NCBI RefSeq assembly: GCF_900232905.1
Contig: NZ_OCTQ01000001.1
Span: 310,001 to 374,000, forward strand
Direction: 5' to 3'
DNA length: 64,000 bases
Source: Miniphocaeibacter massiliensis
GTDB lineage: Bacteria; Bacillota; Clostridia; Tissierellales; Peptoniphilaceae
The position numbers and the translations under genes were made by a program. A model generated the notes under the pieces. That model was given only the letters and a program-made list of their open reading frames with translations, searched no databases and was not told the origin of the DNA. Below are positions 1 to 7,982 of this stretch, one piece after another. Each line of letters starts with the position of its first letter. The first letter of the stretch is position 1.

Positions 1-993
1 TATTATCTCTTTTGCCATTCTAGCAGCTTCTGCTTGTGTAGTCCCTGTTCCAACAGTTGAATAGAAATATGAGTGAAGTTTTCCAAATATTCCATTTTTA
101 TTCATTTCTTTAAGAACATCTATAGGAACAACTCTGTTTGGATCATTGTCAGCTGCTTCTGGATCGTAGCCTGCATGAATAGTTTTGAACACTCCGCTAT
201 CTAGTCTATCTACATTTGAAATGTCGTATGCACCCCATCTTGTGGCAGAAGCTGATTGTATTCTATCAGGATTATCAACAGGAACTATTCCACCACTTGT
301 TACAATAGCTATATTAGCTGTTTTTAAATCTTTAATAGGAGTGGCCATTGGAATTTCTTCCCTAGATTCAATTACAAGTTCTGTTTGATATGGTTGATTA
401 TTTAACTTTTTAATTAACATATCAACACCTCTTTTAGCAGCAGTTACTGGTTCTTTCAACCAAACTTGTTTTCTTATTCCTCTTGAGAAATATCCTTCTT
501 CTTCTGCTGGATTTGTTTCTTCACCTTTAAATATTTTATTTAGGTATTCTGACATAGGTTTAATATCATTTCTCATAGAAGCTGCAGAATTTCCGCCTTT
601 AAAAATAACAATATCTTCTTTAAACATTTCTACTCCAGGATTTTCTACATGCATAGATGTTACTACCGGAATATCAAATTTTTCTTTTACCGCTTTTGCT
701 ATATTTCCGCAAGCTATTCCATATCTTCCTGCTTGAAATGCTGGCCCTGCAATAAATGCATCAAATTCTATTCCATTAAGAAGATTGAATATTTCTTCAA
801 TTGCTTCTTCTGTATTACTTCCAAAGTAATTATCTCCACATACTATTGTATATGCTATTTCTGCATCTAACTTATCTTTGAATGCAGTTCCAGGTCCTAC
901 AGCTCCTTTTCTGATTTCAGGTTTAATGTCTGCTAGCTCTTCTCCACCTATTCCTGCAAAAAATTGATTTATATAATGAACAACTTTTTTCAT
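1..993 (-). CDS. grdH: Betaine reductase component B, selenoprotein subunit GrdH (partial, 3' end outside)
   Basis: The reading frame starts at 993 behind AGGAGG and runs open for 331 codons off the left edge. The translation begins MKKVVHYINQFFAGIGGEE and contains AFIAGPAFQAGRYGIACG and the GKLHSYFYSTVGTGTT segment typical of GrdB/GrdF/GrdH. These proteins are about 430-440 residues with a selenocysteine near residue 350, so the in-frame UGA should lie just beyond position 1 and is not visible. The family forms the substrate-binding component of glycine, sarcosine or betaine reductase, passing the carboxymethyl group to selenoprotein A. Betaine specificity is inferred from the BCCT transporter and the GrdI-like partner in the same operon; sarcosine or glycine cannot be excluded from this gene alone. 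The start is 9 nt after the end of grdI, so translation is probably coupled. Confidence 0.88.
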   Translation of the reverse strand, partial: MKKVVHYINQFFAGIGGEELADIKPEIRKGAVGPGTAFKDKLDAEIAYTIVCGDNYFGSNTEEAIEEIFNLLNGIEFDAFIAGPAFQAGRYGIACGNIAKAVKEKFDIPVVTSMHVENPGVEMFKEDIVIFKGGNSAASMRNDIKPMSEYLNKIFKGEETNPAEEEGYFSRGIRKQVWLKEPVTAAKRGVDMLIKKLNNQPYQTELVIESREEIPMATPIKDLKTANIAIVTSGGIVPVDNPDRIQSASATRWGAYDISNVDRLDSGVFKTIHAGYDPEAADNDPNRVVPIDVLKEMNKNGIFGKLHSYFYSTVGTGTTQAEAARMAKEII

Positions 994-1002
994 AATAACC
1001 TC

Positions 1003-2331
1003 CTAAAATTCCTTAACTGTTTTAACAGACCAACCACTAATTCCATCACCACAAAACATAGCATTATTTTCTAATATAATGGAGCCGTCTTCTCTAACAG
1101 AAGGTCCTAGTTTTTCATCACCTTCCCAACCACCAGATAAACCATCTCTACCTAAAGCTGCTAATTCTCCATAAACTGTTTTACAAGCTGGTAACTCAAT
1201 TAAATCTGAAACATTACCTGTTGAAACTAAAGCTGTTGCTTTTTCATTTAAAACAACAAGTGGTTGTGATTTTCCATCCCTACCAGTACACTCATTACTA
1301 ATACCTACAGTTTTTACTCCAACATCTTCTAATGCAACAATACATCTAACGTAATCAACATCAGGATTTCCATAACCTTCTTCTGTTACTATTGCACCAT
1401 CTGCCCCTAATGATTTAGCTATGTTAGCTACAAATATAGCCGACCTTTCTTTTTGTTCTAATGATACATTAAGATTAGACAAAATAATTCCTAAAAAGTT
1501 TATTTCTTTTCCATGTCTTGAATATAACTCTTTTATAGTATCGAAGTTTTGCATATCATATGTAGCCCATTTTGAAGATGAAGGCATAAAACTGCCAGAT
1601 ATTAATGCACCATCTAGTATTTCATTAGGATTAATAAATGTTGGTACATAATGGTTCATATCCCACCCATAAATCAAATCGTTATAACCCATCGTTTCCA
1701 TTTGAGATTGTGGTTGCATTACTAAAACTACTGAAGGCAATTTATTAATATTTTCACTTCTTTTTGTTACACCTTCAAACTTATAAATTTCTTTATCTTC
1801 TGGCTCTAATTCTACAACGGCTTTTCCTATATACTCAGCTAGTCTATGAGTTGCCCATCTAATAGCATGATTTTTCTTTTGTTGTTCAAATCTTTCTTCT
1901 TCTTCGTCAGTATTAGCGATTAGTACAATATTTATCAAATTTCCAAATCTAGTATATTTTTGTCCTTCTCCGGACATATCTACTACTCCATCACCAAAAC
2001 TACCATAATGTTCTCCAACTCCAAGTACACTAACTCCCTTAAGAGCATGAACCACGCCTTCCCCTGTTGGTGCCAAGTCACCTGTAACACCAGGGAACAA
2101 AGCTCTTCCATCTGGACGAATTCTTGGTTCTACAGCCTCTTTTACTGGAACTATTCGAATATCTTCACCAGGTCTTGCTATTTCAATATTTAAAGAAATT
2201 ATGTGTGAATCTTCTAGTACATAGTTCATCGCCTCTTGTCGGTTTATCATTAATCTTCCATCTGAATATTTTGTTTCATCACCAAAATCTACTTCTTTAA
2301 CATAAAAATTTCCAATTTCTAATTTTTTCAT
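1003..2331 (-). CDS. grdI: Glycine/betaine reductase component B alpha/beta-type subunit (GrdI-like)
   Basis: A 442-residue protein of the GrdE/GrdG/GrdI family, the non-selenium partner of GrdH in protein B. Family-typical segments include ALFPGVTGDLAPTGEGVVHA (about 77-96), DGAIVTEEGYGNPDVDYVRC (311-330) and GISNECTGRDGKSQPL (343-358). In GrdE the proprotein is cleaved before Cys242, which becomes a pyruvoyl group that binds the amine substrate. Here residues 240-254 read DGALISGSFMPSSSK with no cysteine; the cysteines are at 330, 348, 383 and 427. That fits an unprocessed betaine-type subunit, because a quaternary amine cannot form a Schiff base. The gene lies 12 nt after the BCCT gene and 9 nt before grdH, so all three form one operon. 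Confidence 0.9.
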   Translation of the reverse strand: MKKLEIGNFYVKEVDFGDETKYSDGRLMINRQEAMNYVLEDSHIISLNIEIARPGEDIRIVPVKEAVEPRIRPDGRALFPGVTGDLAPTGEGVVHALKGVSVLGVGEHYGSFGDGVVDMSGEGQKYTRFGNLINIVLIANTDEEEERFEQQKKNHAIRWATHRLAEYIGKAVVELEPEDKEIYKFEGVTKRSENINKLPSVVLVMQPQSQMETMGYNDLIYGWDMNHYVPTFINPNEILDGALISGSFMPSSSKWATYDMQNFDTIKELYSRHGKEINFLGIILSNLNVSLEQKERSAIFVANIAKSLGADGAIVTEEGYGNPDVDYVRCIVALEDVGVKTVGISNECTGRDGKSQPLVVLNEKATALVSTGNVSDLIELPACKTVYGELAALGRDGLSGGWEGDEKLGPSVREDGSIILENNAMFCGDGISGWSVKTVKEF

Positions 2332-2343
2332 AAAATCCTCCTA

Positions 2344-3897
2344 TCAACTAAATTTTGACTGTTCTTTTCTTTTGTCTTCTAATTTTTTTAATCTTTCCAT
2401 TTCAATTATATAAGGATCCTTATCCAATGCTTTCTTTAATGCATACATTGTAAAAAACATTATAAATATAAATGGAAAGCCAGCAACTACAGATATTGTC
2501 TGTAACATTTGTAAACCATTTTTACTACCTACCATTAACGCTAATGTTAAGCCTGCCATTAAAATTCCCCATATTGTCATCTTAGATTTGCTCGGATTTA
2601 ATTTCCCTTGGTCTGTCAACATTCCTAAAACAAATGTTGCAGAATTTGCAGATGTTATAAAAAATGTAAATAGTAAAATAATAGTAACTAAAGATAAGTA
2701 AAACCCCAATGGTATTTCAGCCATAACTATAAAAAATGCTGTTGTAGTATTTTTAGCTGCTTCAGTTAATATGGATACATCCATAGAAAAATCGATTCCA
2801 CCAAATATCGCGAACCAGATAAAAGATAATATAGCTGGAACTAAAGTTACACCAGCAACAAATTCTTTTATGGTTCTTCCTTTGGAAATTCGTGCAATAA
2901 ACACTCCTACAAAAGGTGCCCATGAAATAAACCAAGCCCAATAAAATATAGTCCATGCGCTGTACCAAGATTTTCCTTCAAATCCACCAATTTCCATAGC
3001 ACTAGATAAAAATCTTTGCAAATATAATCCAGTAGTTTCAACAAAATTGTTCAAAATACCTACTGTTGGTCCAAAAACAAAAGATCCGATTAATAAAACT
3101 CCAACAAATATCATATTTATATTTGATATTAATGATATCCCTTTATCAATTCCAGCTACAGCCGTTATAGTATAAATAAAAGTTATTGATATGACAATTA
3201 TTAATTGAACTTTCGTATTTTCTGGAATTCCAAATAAATAATTAAGTCCACTATTTATTTGATATGTACCAAGTCCTAGAGATGTAGCCATTCCACCAGC
3301 AGTAGCAAATACAGCTAAAATATCTATTATTTTACCTACACCTCCATTAGCTCTTTTTTCGCCCAATAAAGGTATAAATATGCTACTAACTTGAGCTGGC
3401 TTTTTCATCCTAAATTGCATATACGCTAGTCCTAGACCCATAATACAATAATTTGCCCACGGATGTAGTCCCCAGTGTAAAAACGATTTCTCCATAGCGA
3501 ATTTTTGAGCAGCAACAGTTGCAGCTTCTGCTCCTACTGGAGCAAGGTAATGACTTAATGGTTCTGCTATTCCCCAAAATACCAATCCTATTCCCATTCC
3601 TGCAGAAAATAACATTGCAAACCATGTAATAGTTTTATATTCTGGTGTAGAATCATCTGGTCCTAGTTTTATATTTTTATATTTACTAAAAAAACCCAAC
3701 CATATGGCAAATGCCAAGAAAATATTCATAGCTACTACATATAACCAACTAAAGTTGCCTGTTAAAAAAGTAAAAGTAGCATTTGCAACATTTTCAAAAT
3801 TTGATGGTAAAGCTATTCCCCAAACTACTATAGCAAGAACTATTAACATTGACACTATAAAAATCGTCTCCTTCTTCAATTTCGATTTTAATTTCAT
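2344..3897 (-). CDS. BCCT-family transporter (probable glycine betaine uptake)
   Basis: A 517-residue polytopic membrane protein with about 12 hydrophobic segments. It carries the glycine-rich MGIGLVFWGIAEPLSHY segment (about 100-116) and the BCCT signature around SAWTIFYWAWFISWAPF in the eighth helix region. The family moves betaine, carnitine or choline using sodium or proton gradients. The C-terminal tail is short (about 30 charged residues), without a long osmosensing extension. The position as first gene of an operon with grdI and grdH suggests it supplies betaine as electron acceptor rather than mainly for osmoprotection. The start at 3897 follows AGGAGG. Substrate identity is inferred from context. 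Confidence 0.9.
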   Translation of the reverse strand: MKLKSKLKKETIFIVSMLIVLAIVVWGIALPSNFENVANATFTFLTGNFSWLYVVAMNIFLAFAIWLGFFSKYKNIKLGPDDSTPEYKTITWFAMLFSAGMGIGLVFWGIAEPLSHYLAPVGAEAATVAAQKFAMEKSFLHWGLHPWANYCIMGLGLAYMQFRMKKPAQVSSIFIPLLGEKRANGGVGKIIDILAVFATAGGMATSLGLGTYQINSGLNYLFGIPENTKVQLIIVISITFIYTITAVAGIDKGISLISNINMIFVGVLLIGSFVFGPTVGILNNFVETTGLYLQRFLSSAMEIGGFEGKSWYSAWTIFYWAWFISWAPFVGVFIARISKGRTIKEFVAGVTLVPAILSFIWFAIFGGIDFSMDVSILTEAAKNTTTAFFIVMAEIPLGFYLSLVTIILLFTFFITSANSATFVLGMLTDQGKLNPSKSKMTIWGILMAGLTLALMVGSKNGLQMLQTISVVAGFPFIFIMFFTMYALKKALDKDPYIIEMERLKKLEDKRKEQSKFS

Positions 3898-3923
3898 TTT
3901 TTCCTCCTTTCTAGATTATGATT

Positions 3924-3957
3924 ATATAGTAATCATGATTACTATATTTTTATTATA
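3924..3957 (-). promoter_or_regulatory. 24-bp perfect palindrome next to the -10 of the betaine operon
   Basis: Positions 3924-3947 form an uninterrupted self-complementary sequence centred on AATCATGATT. On the minus strand a TATAAT box (3952-3957) lies 4 bp upstream of it, so the palindrome covers the expected transcription start. The -35 region (around TTTTTA) is poor. This geometry suits a dimeric repressor operator controlling the transporter-grdI-grdH operon. No regulator gene is adjacent, so the cognate protein is unknown. A weaker related GATTAT/ATAATC pair occurs near 4631-4647. Confidence 0.5.
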
Positions 3958-4016
3958 ACACATCTTTTAAATCTTAAAAACAGTTGAAAGTTTAATTTGT
4001 TCAAATGTAAAATGTG

Positions 4017-4613
4017 TTATCTATTTTTTATTCTTTTGAAGTATTTTTCAGGAATATCTTCTCTATACCTTACAATATCTATTATCCATTCTTTTTTTAT
4101 TTCCCAAATATTAGCTTGAATATATATATCTTTACTATTTTCAATTTCGAAAATCCTGTACCAGCTATCAATAATTTTTTGTTGTTCAATTAAGTTATCT
4201 GTGGAATTAAAGACTGTATATTCATTTTTTATTCCTTTTCTTTTCAAATTAAAAATATAATTATCAAAATCCTTGTCGTCCAAAGGTATATAACGTAAAT
4301 TCAAAACAAAATCCCATTTACTTCCATCAAATAGAATTATTTCATCATCTGGAACATCTAATATGTATATTATTTCATTTTCAATTGGTATCATACAATT
4401 TCTAGGAGTTATACTGCACCAAATTGGATATTCAACATCCGTTGGTTTTTTTACTTTTTTACTTGCTTCTATAACAAACCAATCATAACATCTTAAAAAT
4501 ATATTAGAAATATCTTCAAAATGTTCTTCTATATAAAATTTCTTATTAATAAACCTTTTATTTGAATTTAATATTTCCAAGGATTTAATATTTTGGCAAG
4601 TATATATAATCAT
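4017..4613 (-). CDS. DUF3841 family protein
   Basis: A 198-residue soluble protein that resembles DUF3841. The matching segments are CYDWFVIEASKKVKKPTDV followed by EYPIWCSIT (about 42-70), VPDDEIILFDGSKWDFVLN (88-106) and the C-terminal IQANIWEIKKEWIIDI. The biochemical function of the family is unknown to me. It is a single gene with its own leader (4614-4696), between the trhP terminator and the betaine operon. No signal peptide or membrane segment is visible. The family call rests on motif memory only. Confidence 0.65.
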   Translation of the reverse strand: MIIYTCQNIKSLEILNSNKRFINKKFYIEEHFEDISNIFLRCYDWFVIEASKKVKKPTDVEYPIWCSITPRNCMIPIENEIIYILDVPDDEIILFDGSKWDFVLNLRYIPLDDKDFDNYIFNLKRKGIKNEYTVFNSTDNLIEQQKIIDSWYRIFEIENSKDIYIQANIWEIKKEWIIDIVRYREDIPEKYFKRIKNR

Positions 4614-4696
4614 TTTTAACCTCCCTAATCTTGATTATTTTATAATCGTATTTATTCTATACCACCTTTAATACTTTCTAATCAAGAATCTAAAAT

Positions 4697-4755
4697 AATA
4701 TTCATATATAAAAAAAGACAACCAATTAAGTCGCCTTTTTTTATATATGAATATT
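4697..4755 (-). terminator. Rho-independent terminator downstream of trhP
   Basis: Minus-strand GGCGAC pairs with GTTGTC (two G-U pairs) around a 7-nt loop and is followed by seven T. It is enclosed by a further 14-bp A/T arm pair (4697-4710 with 4742-4755). It ends the trhP transcript and could act in both directions. Confidence 0.8.
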
Positions 4756-4765
4756 AAGTTTTAAT

Positions 4766-5986
4766 TTATAAAACCTTTCTTATTAGATTCCAAGGTTTTA
4801 TTGGATAATCTATCTTAGTTTTAAAAATTTCTCTAGCTCGTGGAACAACTTCAACTTCTTCATCTTTATCATTAATCATACTACCCATTTCAAACTCAAA
4901 AAATTCTTTTTCTGGTCCAAATACTTCTAGCTTATCTCCTTTAAAAATTCTATTTCTTTGTTCTATTGTAGCTATTTTTGTATTCTCATCATAGTCTAAA
5001 ACTATTCCTACAAAATCATACTTTCTTATATATGAACTACTTTCATATAATTGATCTTCTTCAGTTGGTTTATTATAAAAGAATCCTTTTGTGAAATCTC
5101 TATGACTAGATTTTTTTATTTCATTCAGTAAATACTCAGCTAATTCTTTAGTATAAGTACCATTATAATAGGCATCTATCGCCAAGCGATAACTTCTAAT
5201 TACTGTAGCAACATAGTACTGAGTCTTTACTCTACCTTCTATTTTTAAACTATCTACTCCAGACTTTATTAAATCGTCTAATGAGTCCATCATGCATAAA
5301 TCTTTAGAGTTATAAATAAAAGTTCCTTGCTCAGTTTCTTCTATTGGATAATACTCTCCTGGTCTTTTTTCTTCTACTAAGTTATATTTCCATCTACAAG
5401 CCTGTGCGCAATCTCCTCTATTTGCATCTCTTCCAGTCATATAATTACTTAATAAGCATCTTCCAGAATATGAAATACACATTGCTCCATGAACAAACAC
5501 CTCTAAATCTACATTTGGTACATTTTCTTTTATTTGAGATATTTCTTTCAAAGACAATTCTCTAGCAAGAACAATTCTTTTTACCCCCATATCTCCCCAA
5601 AATTTTACAGTTTGATAATTTGTAACAGATGCTTGTGTAGATAAATGTACTTCTATATCTTTATTTACAGACCTAATTACTGAGTATATTCCCGGGTCAG
5701 AAACTATTAATGCATCAACATTTATAGTACTTAAAAAGTTAACATAATCTTCTAATCCTACTAAATCATCATTATGAGGTATTATATTTAAAGTAACATA
5801 TATTTTTTTACCTTTACTATGTGCAAACTCGACGCCTTCTTTAAGTTGTTTCTCATCAAAATTTTTAGAAGCTTTTCTCATTCCAAAAGCTTCTCCTGCT
5901 AAATATACAGCATCTGCACCATACATTATAGCTATTTTTAATTTTTCTAAATCTCCTGCTGGAGCTAATAATTCTACTTTATTCAA
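4766..5986 (-). CDS. trhP: U32-family tRNA 5-hydroxyuridine synthesis protein (TrhP2/YrrO-like)
   Basis: A 406-residue protein of the peptidase U32 family, close to Bacillus subtilis YrrO in length and N-terminus (VELLAPAGDLEKLKIAI, GADAVYLAG). Four cysteines at about 170, 177, 193 and 197 match the iron-sulfur ligand set of the family (MCISYSGRC and GDCAQAC). TrhP proteins hydroxylate uridine 34 of certain tRNAs using prephenate; TrmR then methylates it. In B. subtilis the yrrM (trmR), yrrN and yrrO genes are adjacent. Here trmR lies about 5.8 kb upstream at 11801-12445 on the same strand, with the catechol cluster in between. The start at 5986 follows AGGGGGAT. Only one U32 gene is present, not the yrrN/yrrO pair. 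Confidence 0.88.
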   Translation of the reverse strand: MNKVELLAPAGDLEKLKIAIMYGADAVYLAGEAFGMRKASKNFDEKQLKEGVEFAHSKGKKIYVTLNIIPHNDDLVGLEDYVNFLSTINVDALIVSDPGIYSVIRSVNKDIEVHLSTQASVTNYQTVKFWGDMGVKRIVLARELSLKEISQIKENVPNVDLEVFVHGAMCISYSGRCLLSNYMTGRDANRGDCAQACRWKYNLVEEKRPGEYYPIEETEQGTFIYNSKDLCMMDSLDDLIKSGVDSLKIEGRVKTQYYVATVIRSYRLAIDAYYNGTYTKELAEYLLNEIKKSSHRDFTKGFFYNKPTEEDQLYESSSYIRKYDFVGIVLDYDENTKIATIEQRNRIFKGDKLEVFGPEKEFFEFEMGSMINDKDEEVEVVPRAREIFKTKIDYPIKPWNLIRKVL

Positions 5987-5999
5987 AAATATCCCCCTG

Positions 6000-6036
6000 T
6001 TTTTGTAGTATATCTTATAATATTATACTACAAAAA
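6000..6036. promoter_or_regulatory. 13-bp inverted repeat in the trhP leader
   Basis: TTTTTGTAGTATA (6000-6012) is repeated in exact inverted orientation at 6024-6036, with an 11-nt spacer. It lies 14 nt upstream of the trhP start codon and contains a TATAAT-like box on the minus strand. It could be an operator or an RNA hairpin that blocks leader access. It adjoins, with slight overlap, the terminator of the catechol cluster. Confidence 0.45.
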
Positions 6037-6070
6037 ATGAATGATATAGTTGATTTATATCATTCATTTT
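6034..6070 (-). terminator. Terminator of the catechol meta-cleavage operon
   Basis: A perfect 15-bp stem (6034-6048 with 6056-6070) with a 7-nt loop, reading into a run of six T on the minus strand, directly after the aldolase stop codon at 6075. It separates the catabolic cluster from trhP. Confidence 0.8.
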
Positions 6071-6074
6071 AAGA

Positions 6075-7085
6075 TTAATCATTATTACTTAACTCTTTAG
6101 CAATTTCAACAATCCAATCCTCTTGTCCTCCTACTGCTTCACGTTTACCAAGCTCTAATATAATATCTCTATAATCTACATTAAATCTTTTAGCCGCTCG
6201 CCTAGCATGTAACATAAAGCTAGAATAAACTCCTGAATATCCTAACATCATAGAGTCTAAAAGTAATGGTAAATTAACACCGTGTTCTTTTAATATAGGA
6301 TTCAGTATATATGAACTAGCATCCATAGTTTTAAATAAATCTGTATTATGTGTATATCCTGTTTTATTTAAAACTGCTATTAACATTTCTGTTGCAGTAT
6401 TTCCAGCTCCAGCTCCGAGTCCTCCTAAAGATCCATCTATATAAGTTGCACCTGACTTTAATGCTGCTAAAGAATTTCCAATTGCCAATCCTAAGTTATT
6501 ATGAGAATGGAATCCAATAGGAATATTCAAATTTTTTACAAGCAAGCTAATCTTTTCTTCCACTTCATTTGAAACCATAGCTCCTGCCGAATCAGTAACA
6601 TAAACTACATCTGCACCATAGGATTCCATTTTTTTAGCTTCAAATAATATCCTTTCAGCTGAAGCTCTATGAGCCATCATTAAAAATCCTACTACAAAAT
6701 ACCCCATTTTTTTAGCTTCAATAATATGTTGTTGAGAAATATCCGCTTCTGTTACATGGGTTGCTATTCTTACAACCTCAACACCTACATCTTTAGCTTT
6801 TTTTAAATCTTTAACTGTTCCAATCCCTGGAAGCAATAAAGTCGCAAGTTTCGCATTTTTTATAACAGATTTTGAAGCTTCCAACATTTCAAAATCATTA
6901 TATTTTGAAAAACCATAATTAACTGTTGAACCTGTTAATCCATCGCCATGACCTACCTCAATGATATCTATACCAGCATCATCAAGACTTTTACAAATTT
7001 TTTTTATTTCTTCTAATGTAAAATTATGTTTTACACTATGACTTCCATCTCTTAATGTTGTATCTGTAATAATTATTTTTGGCAT
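6075..7085 (-). CDS. 4-hydroxy-2-oxovalerate aldolase (DmpG/MhpE/BphI type)
   Basis: A protein of 336 residues that cleaves 4-hydroxy-2-oxovalerate to pyruvate and acetaldehyde, the last ring-carbon step of the meta pathway. It opens with the family motif ITDTTLRDGSHSVKHNF and carries the metal-binding FHSHNNLG, followed by GSLGGLGAGAGNTATE. Homologues form a channelling complex with acylating acetaldehyde dehydrogenase, and here the two genes are 1 nt apart. I chose the ATG at 7085, whose GAGGTG ribosome site lies inside the end of the preceding gene; an in-frame TTG at 7097 is the alternative. Last gene of the operon, before a strong terminator. Confidence 0.92.
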   Translation of the reverse strand: MPKIIITDTTLRDGSHSVKHNFTLEEIKKICKSLDDAGIDIIEVGHGDGLTGSTVNYGFSKYNDFEMLEASKSVIKNAKLATLLLPGIGTVKDLKKAKDVGVEVVRIATHVTEADISQQHIIEAKKMGYFVVGFLMMAHRASAERILFEAKKMESYGADVVYVTDSAGAMVSNEVEEKISLLVKNLNIPIGFHSHNNLGLAIGNSLAALKSGATYIDGSLGGLGAGAGNTATEMLIAVLNKTGYTHNTDLFKTMDASSYILNPILKEHGVNLPLLLDSMMLGYSGVYSSFMLHARRAAKRFNVDYRDIILELGKREAVGGQEDWIVEIAKELSNND

Positions 7086-7086
7086 A

Positions 7087-7968
7087 TTACACCTCAAGTA
7101 GTTTTTTAGCCTTTTCTTCTGCTATTTTTATTGCAGCGGCATTTATAATATCAAGATTACCAGAATGAACTGGTAAAAAATCACCTAATCCTTCTACTTC
7201 TAATATCATTACCACTATATCATCATTTAAATCTTTTAGTGTTGGTTCCATTTTAAATCTTACTCCTGGAACATATTCTTGCATTTTATCCAAACATTTA
7301 TTTGTGGATTCGATAATCTTATCCATATCTAAATTTCTTACTTTAGTGTATATGGTATTGCTCATATAAATAGGAGGTTCTGCAGGATTTAATATAATTA
7401 TAACTTTAGCTTCATCTGCACCGCCTATTGTTATTAATGCATTTCTAGTAGTTTCTGTAAATTCATCTATATTAGCTCTTGTCCCTGCGCCAGCACTATC
7501 AGAACTTAAAGATGATACTATTTCTGCATAATAAACATCAGCAACTTCATTAATAGCTGAAACCATAGGTGTGGTTGCTTGTCCAGCACAGGTAACTAAA
7601 TTTACCTCTTTTTCAGTTAGCATATTATTATCTAGATTAACTGCTGGAACACAATATGGAGCTACTGAAGCAGGAGTTAAATCTAAAACAAACATACCTA
7701 CATCTTGTAATTTCTTGTAAGCAGACAAATGAGCTTTTGCTGATGTTGCATCGAAAACTATTTTAATCTTTCCTTTATAATTTTCTATTAAATAATCTAC
7801 TCCAAGCGGAGAGGCATCTATTCCCAATTTTCTTGCATGCTCTAAACCCTTTGATTCTCTAATATTAACAACACACACAAGTTCTAGGTACTTACTCCTT
7901 CCTATTTTTATCATTAAGTCCTGTCCAATATTTCCAGGACCAATGATTCCCACTTTTATTTTATCCAT
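7087..7968 (-). CDS. Acetaldehyde dehydrogenase, acylating (DmpF/MhpF/BphJ type)
   Basis: A 293-residue protein with an N-terminal NAD-binding fold (KVGIIGPGNIGQDLMIKI) and catalytic Cys127 in the motif LVTCAGQATTPM. It converts acetaldehyde, NAD+ and CoA into acetyl-CoA and NADH, and works with the aldolase encoded 1 nt downstream. Length and motifs match the small DmpF-type enzymes and not the bifunctional AdhE family. It follows the hydratase gene by 14 nt. It sends the aromatic carbon into acetyl-CoA, which an anaerobe could use for acetate and ATP formation. Confidence 0.93.
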   Translation of the reverse strand: MDKIKVGIIGPGNIGQDLMIKIGRSKYLELVCVVNIRESKGLEHARKLGIDASPLGVDYLIENYKGKIKIVFDATSAKAHLSAYKKLQDVGMFVLDLTPASVAPYCVPAVNLDNNMLTEKEVNLVTCAGQATTPMVSAINEVADVYYAEIVSSLSSDSAGAGTRANIDEFTETTRNALITIGGADEAKVIIILNPAEPPIYMSNTIYTKVRNLDMDKIIESTNKCLDKMQEYVPGVRFKMEPTLKDLNDDIVVMILEVEGLGDFLPVHSGNLDIINAAAIKIAEEKAKKLLEV

Positions 7969-7982
7969 ATATTTCTCCTATA

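Noticed and set aside
649-870. Cysteine- and tyrosine-rich plus-strand open frame opposite grdH
   Set aside because: Antisense shadow of a well-supported grd gene; no ribosome site or family resemblance.
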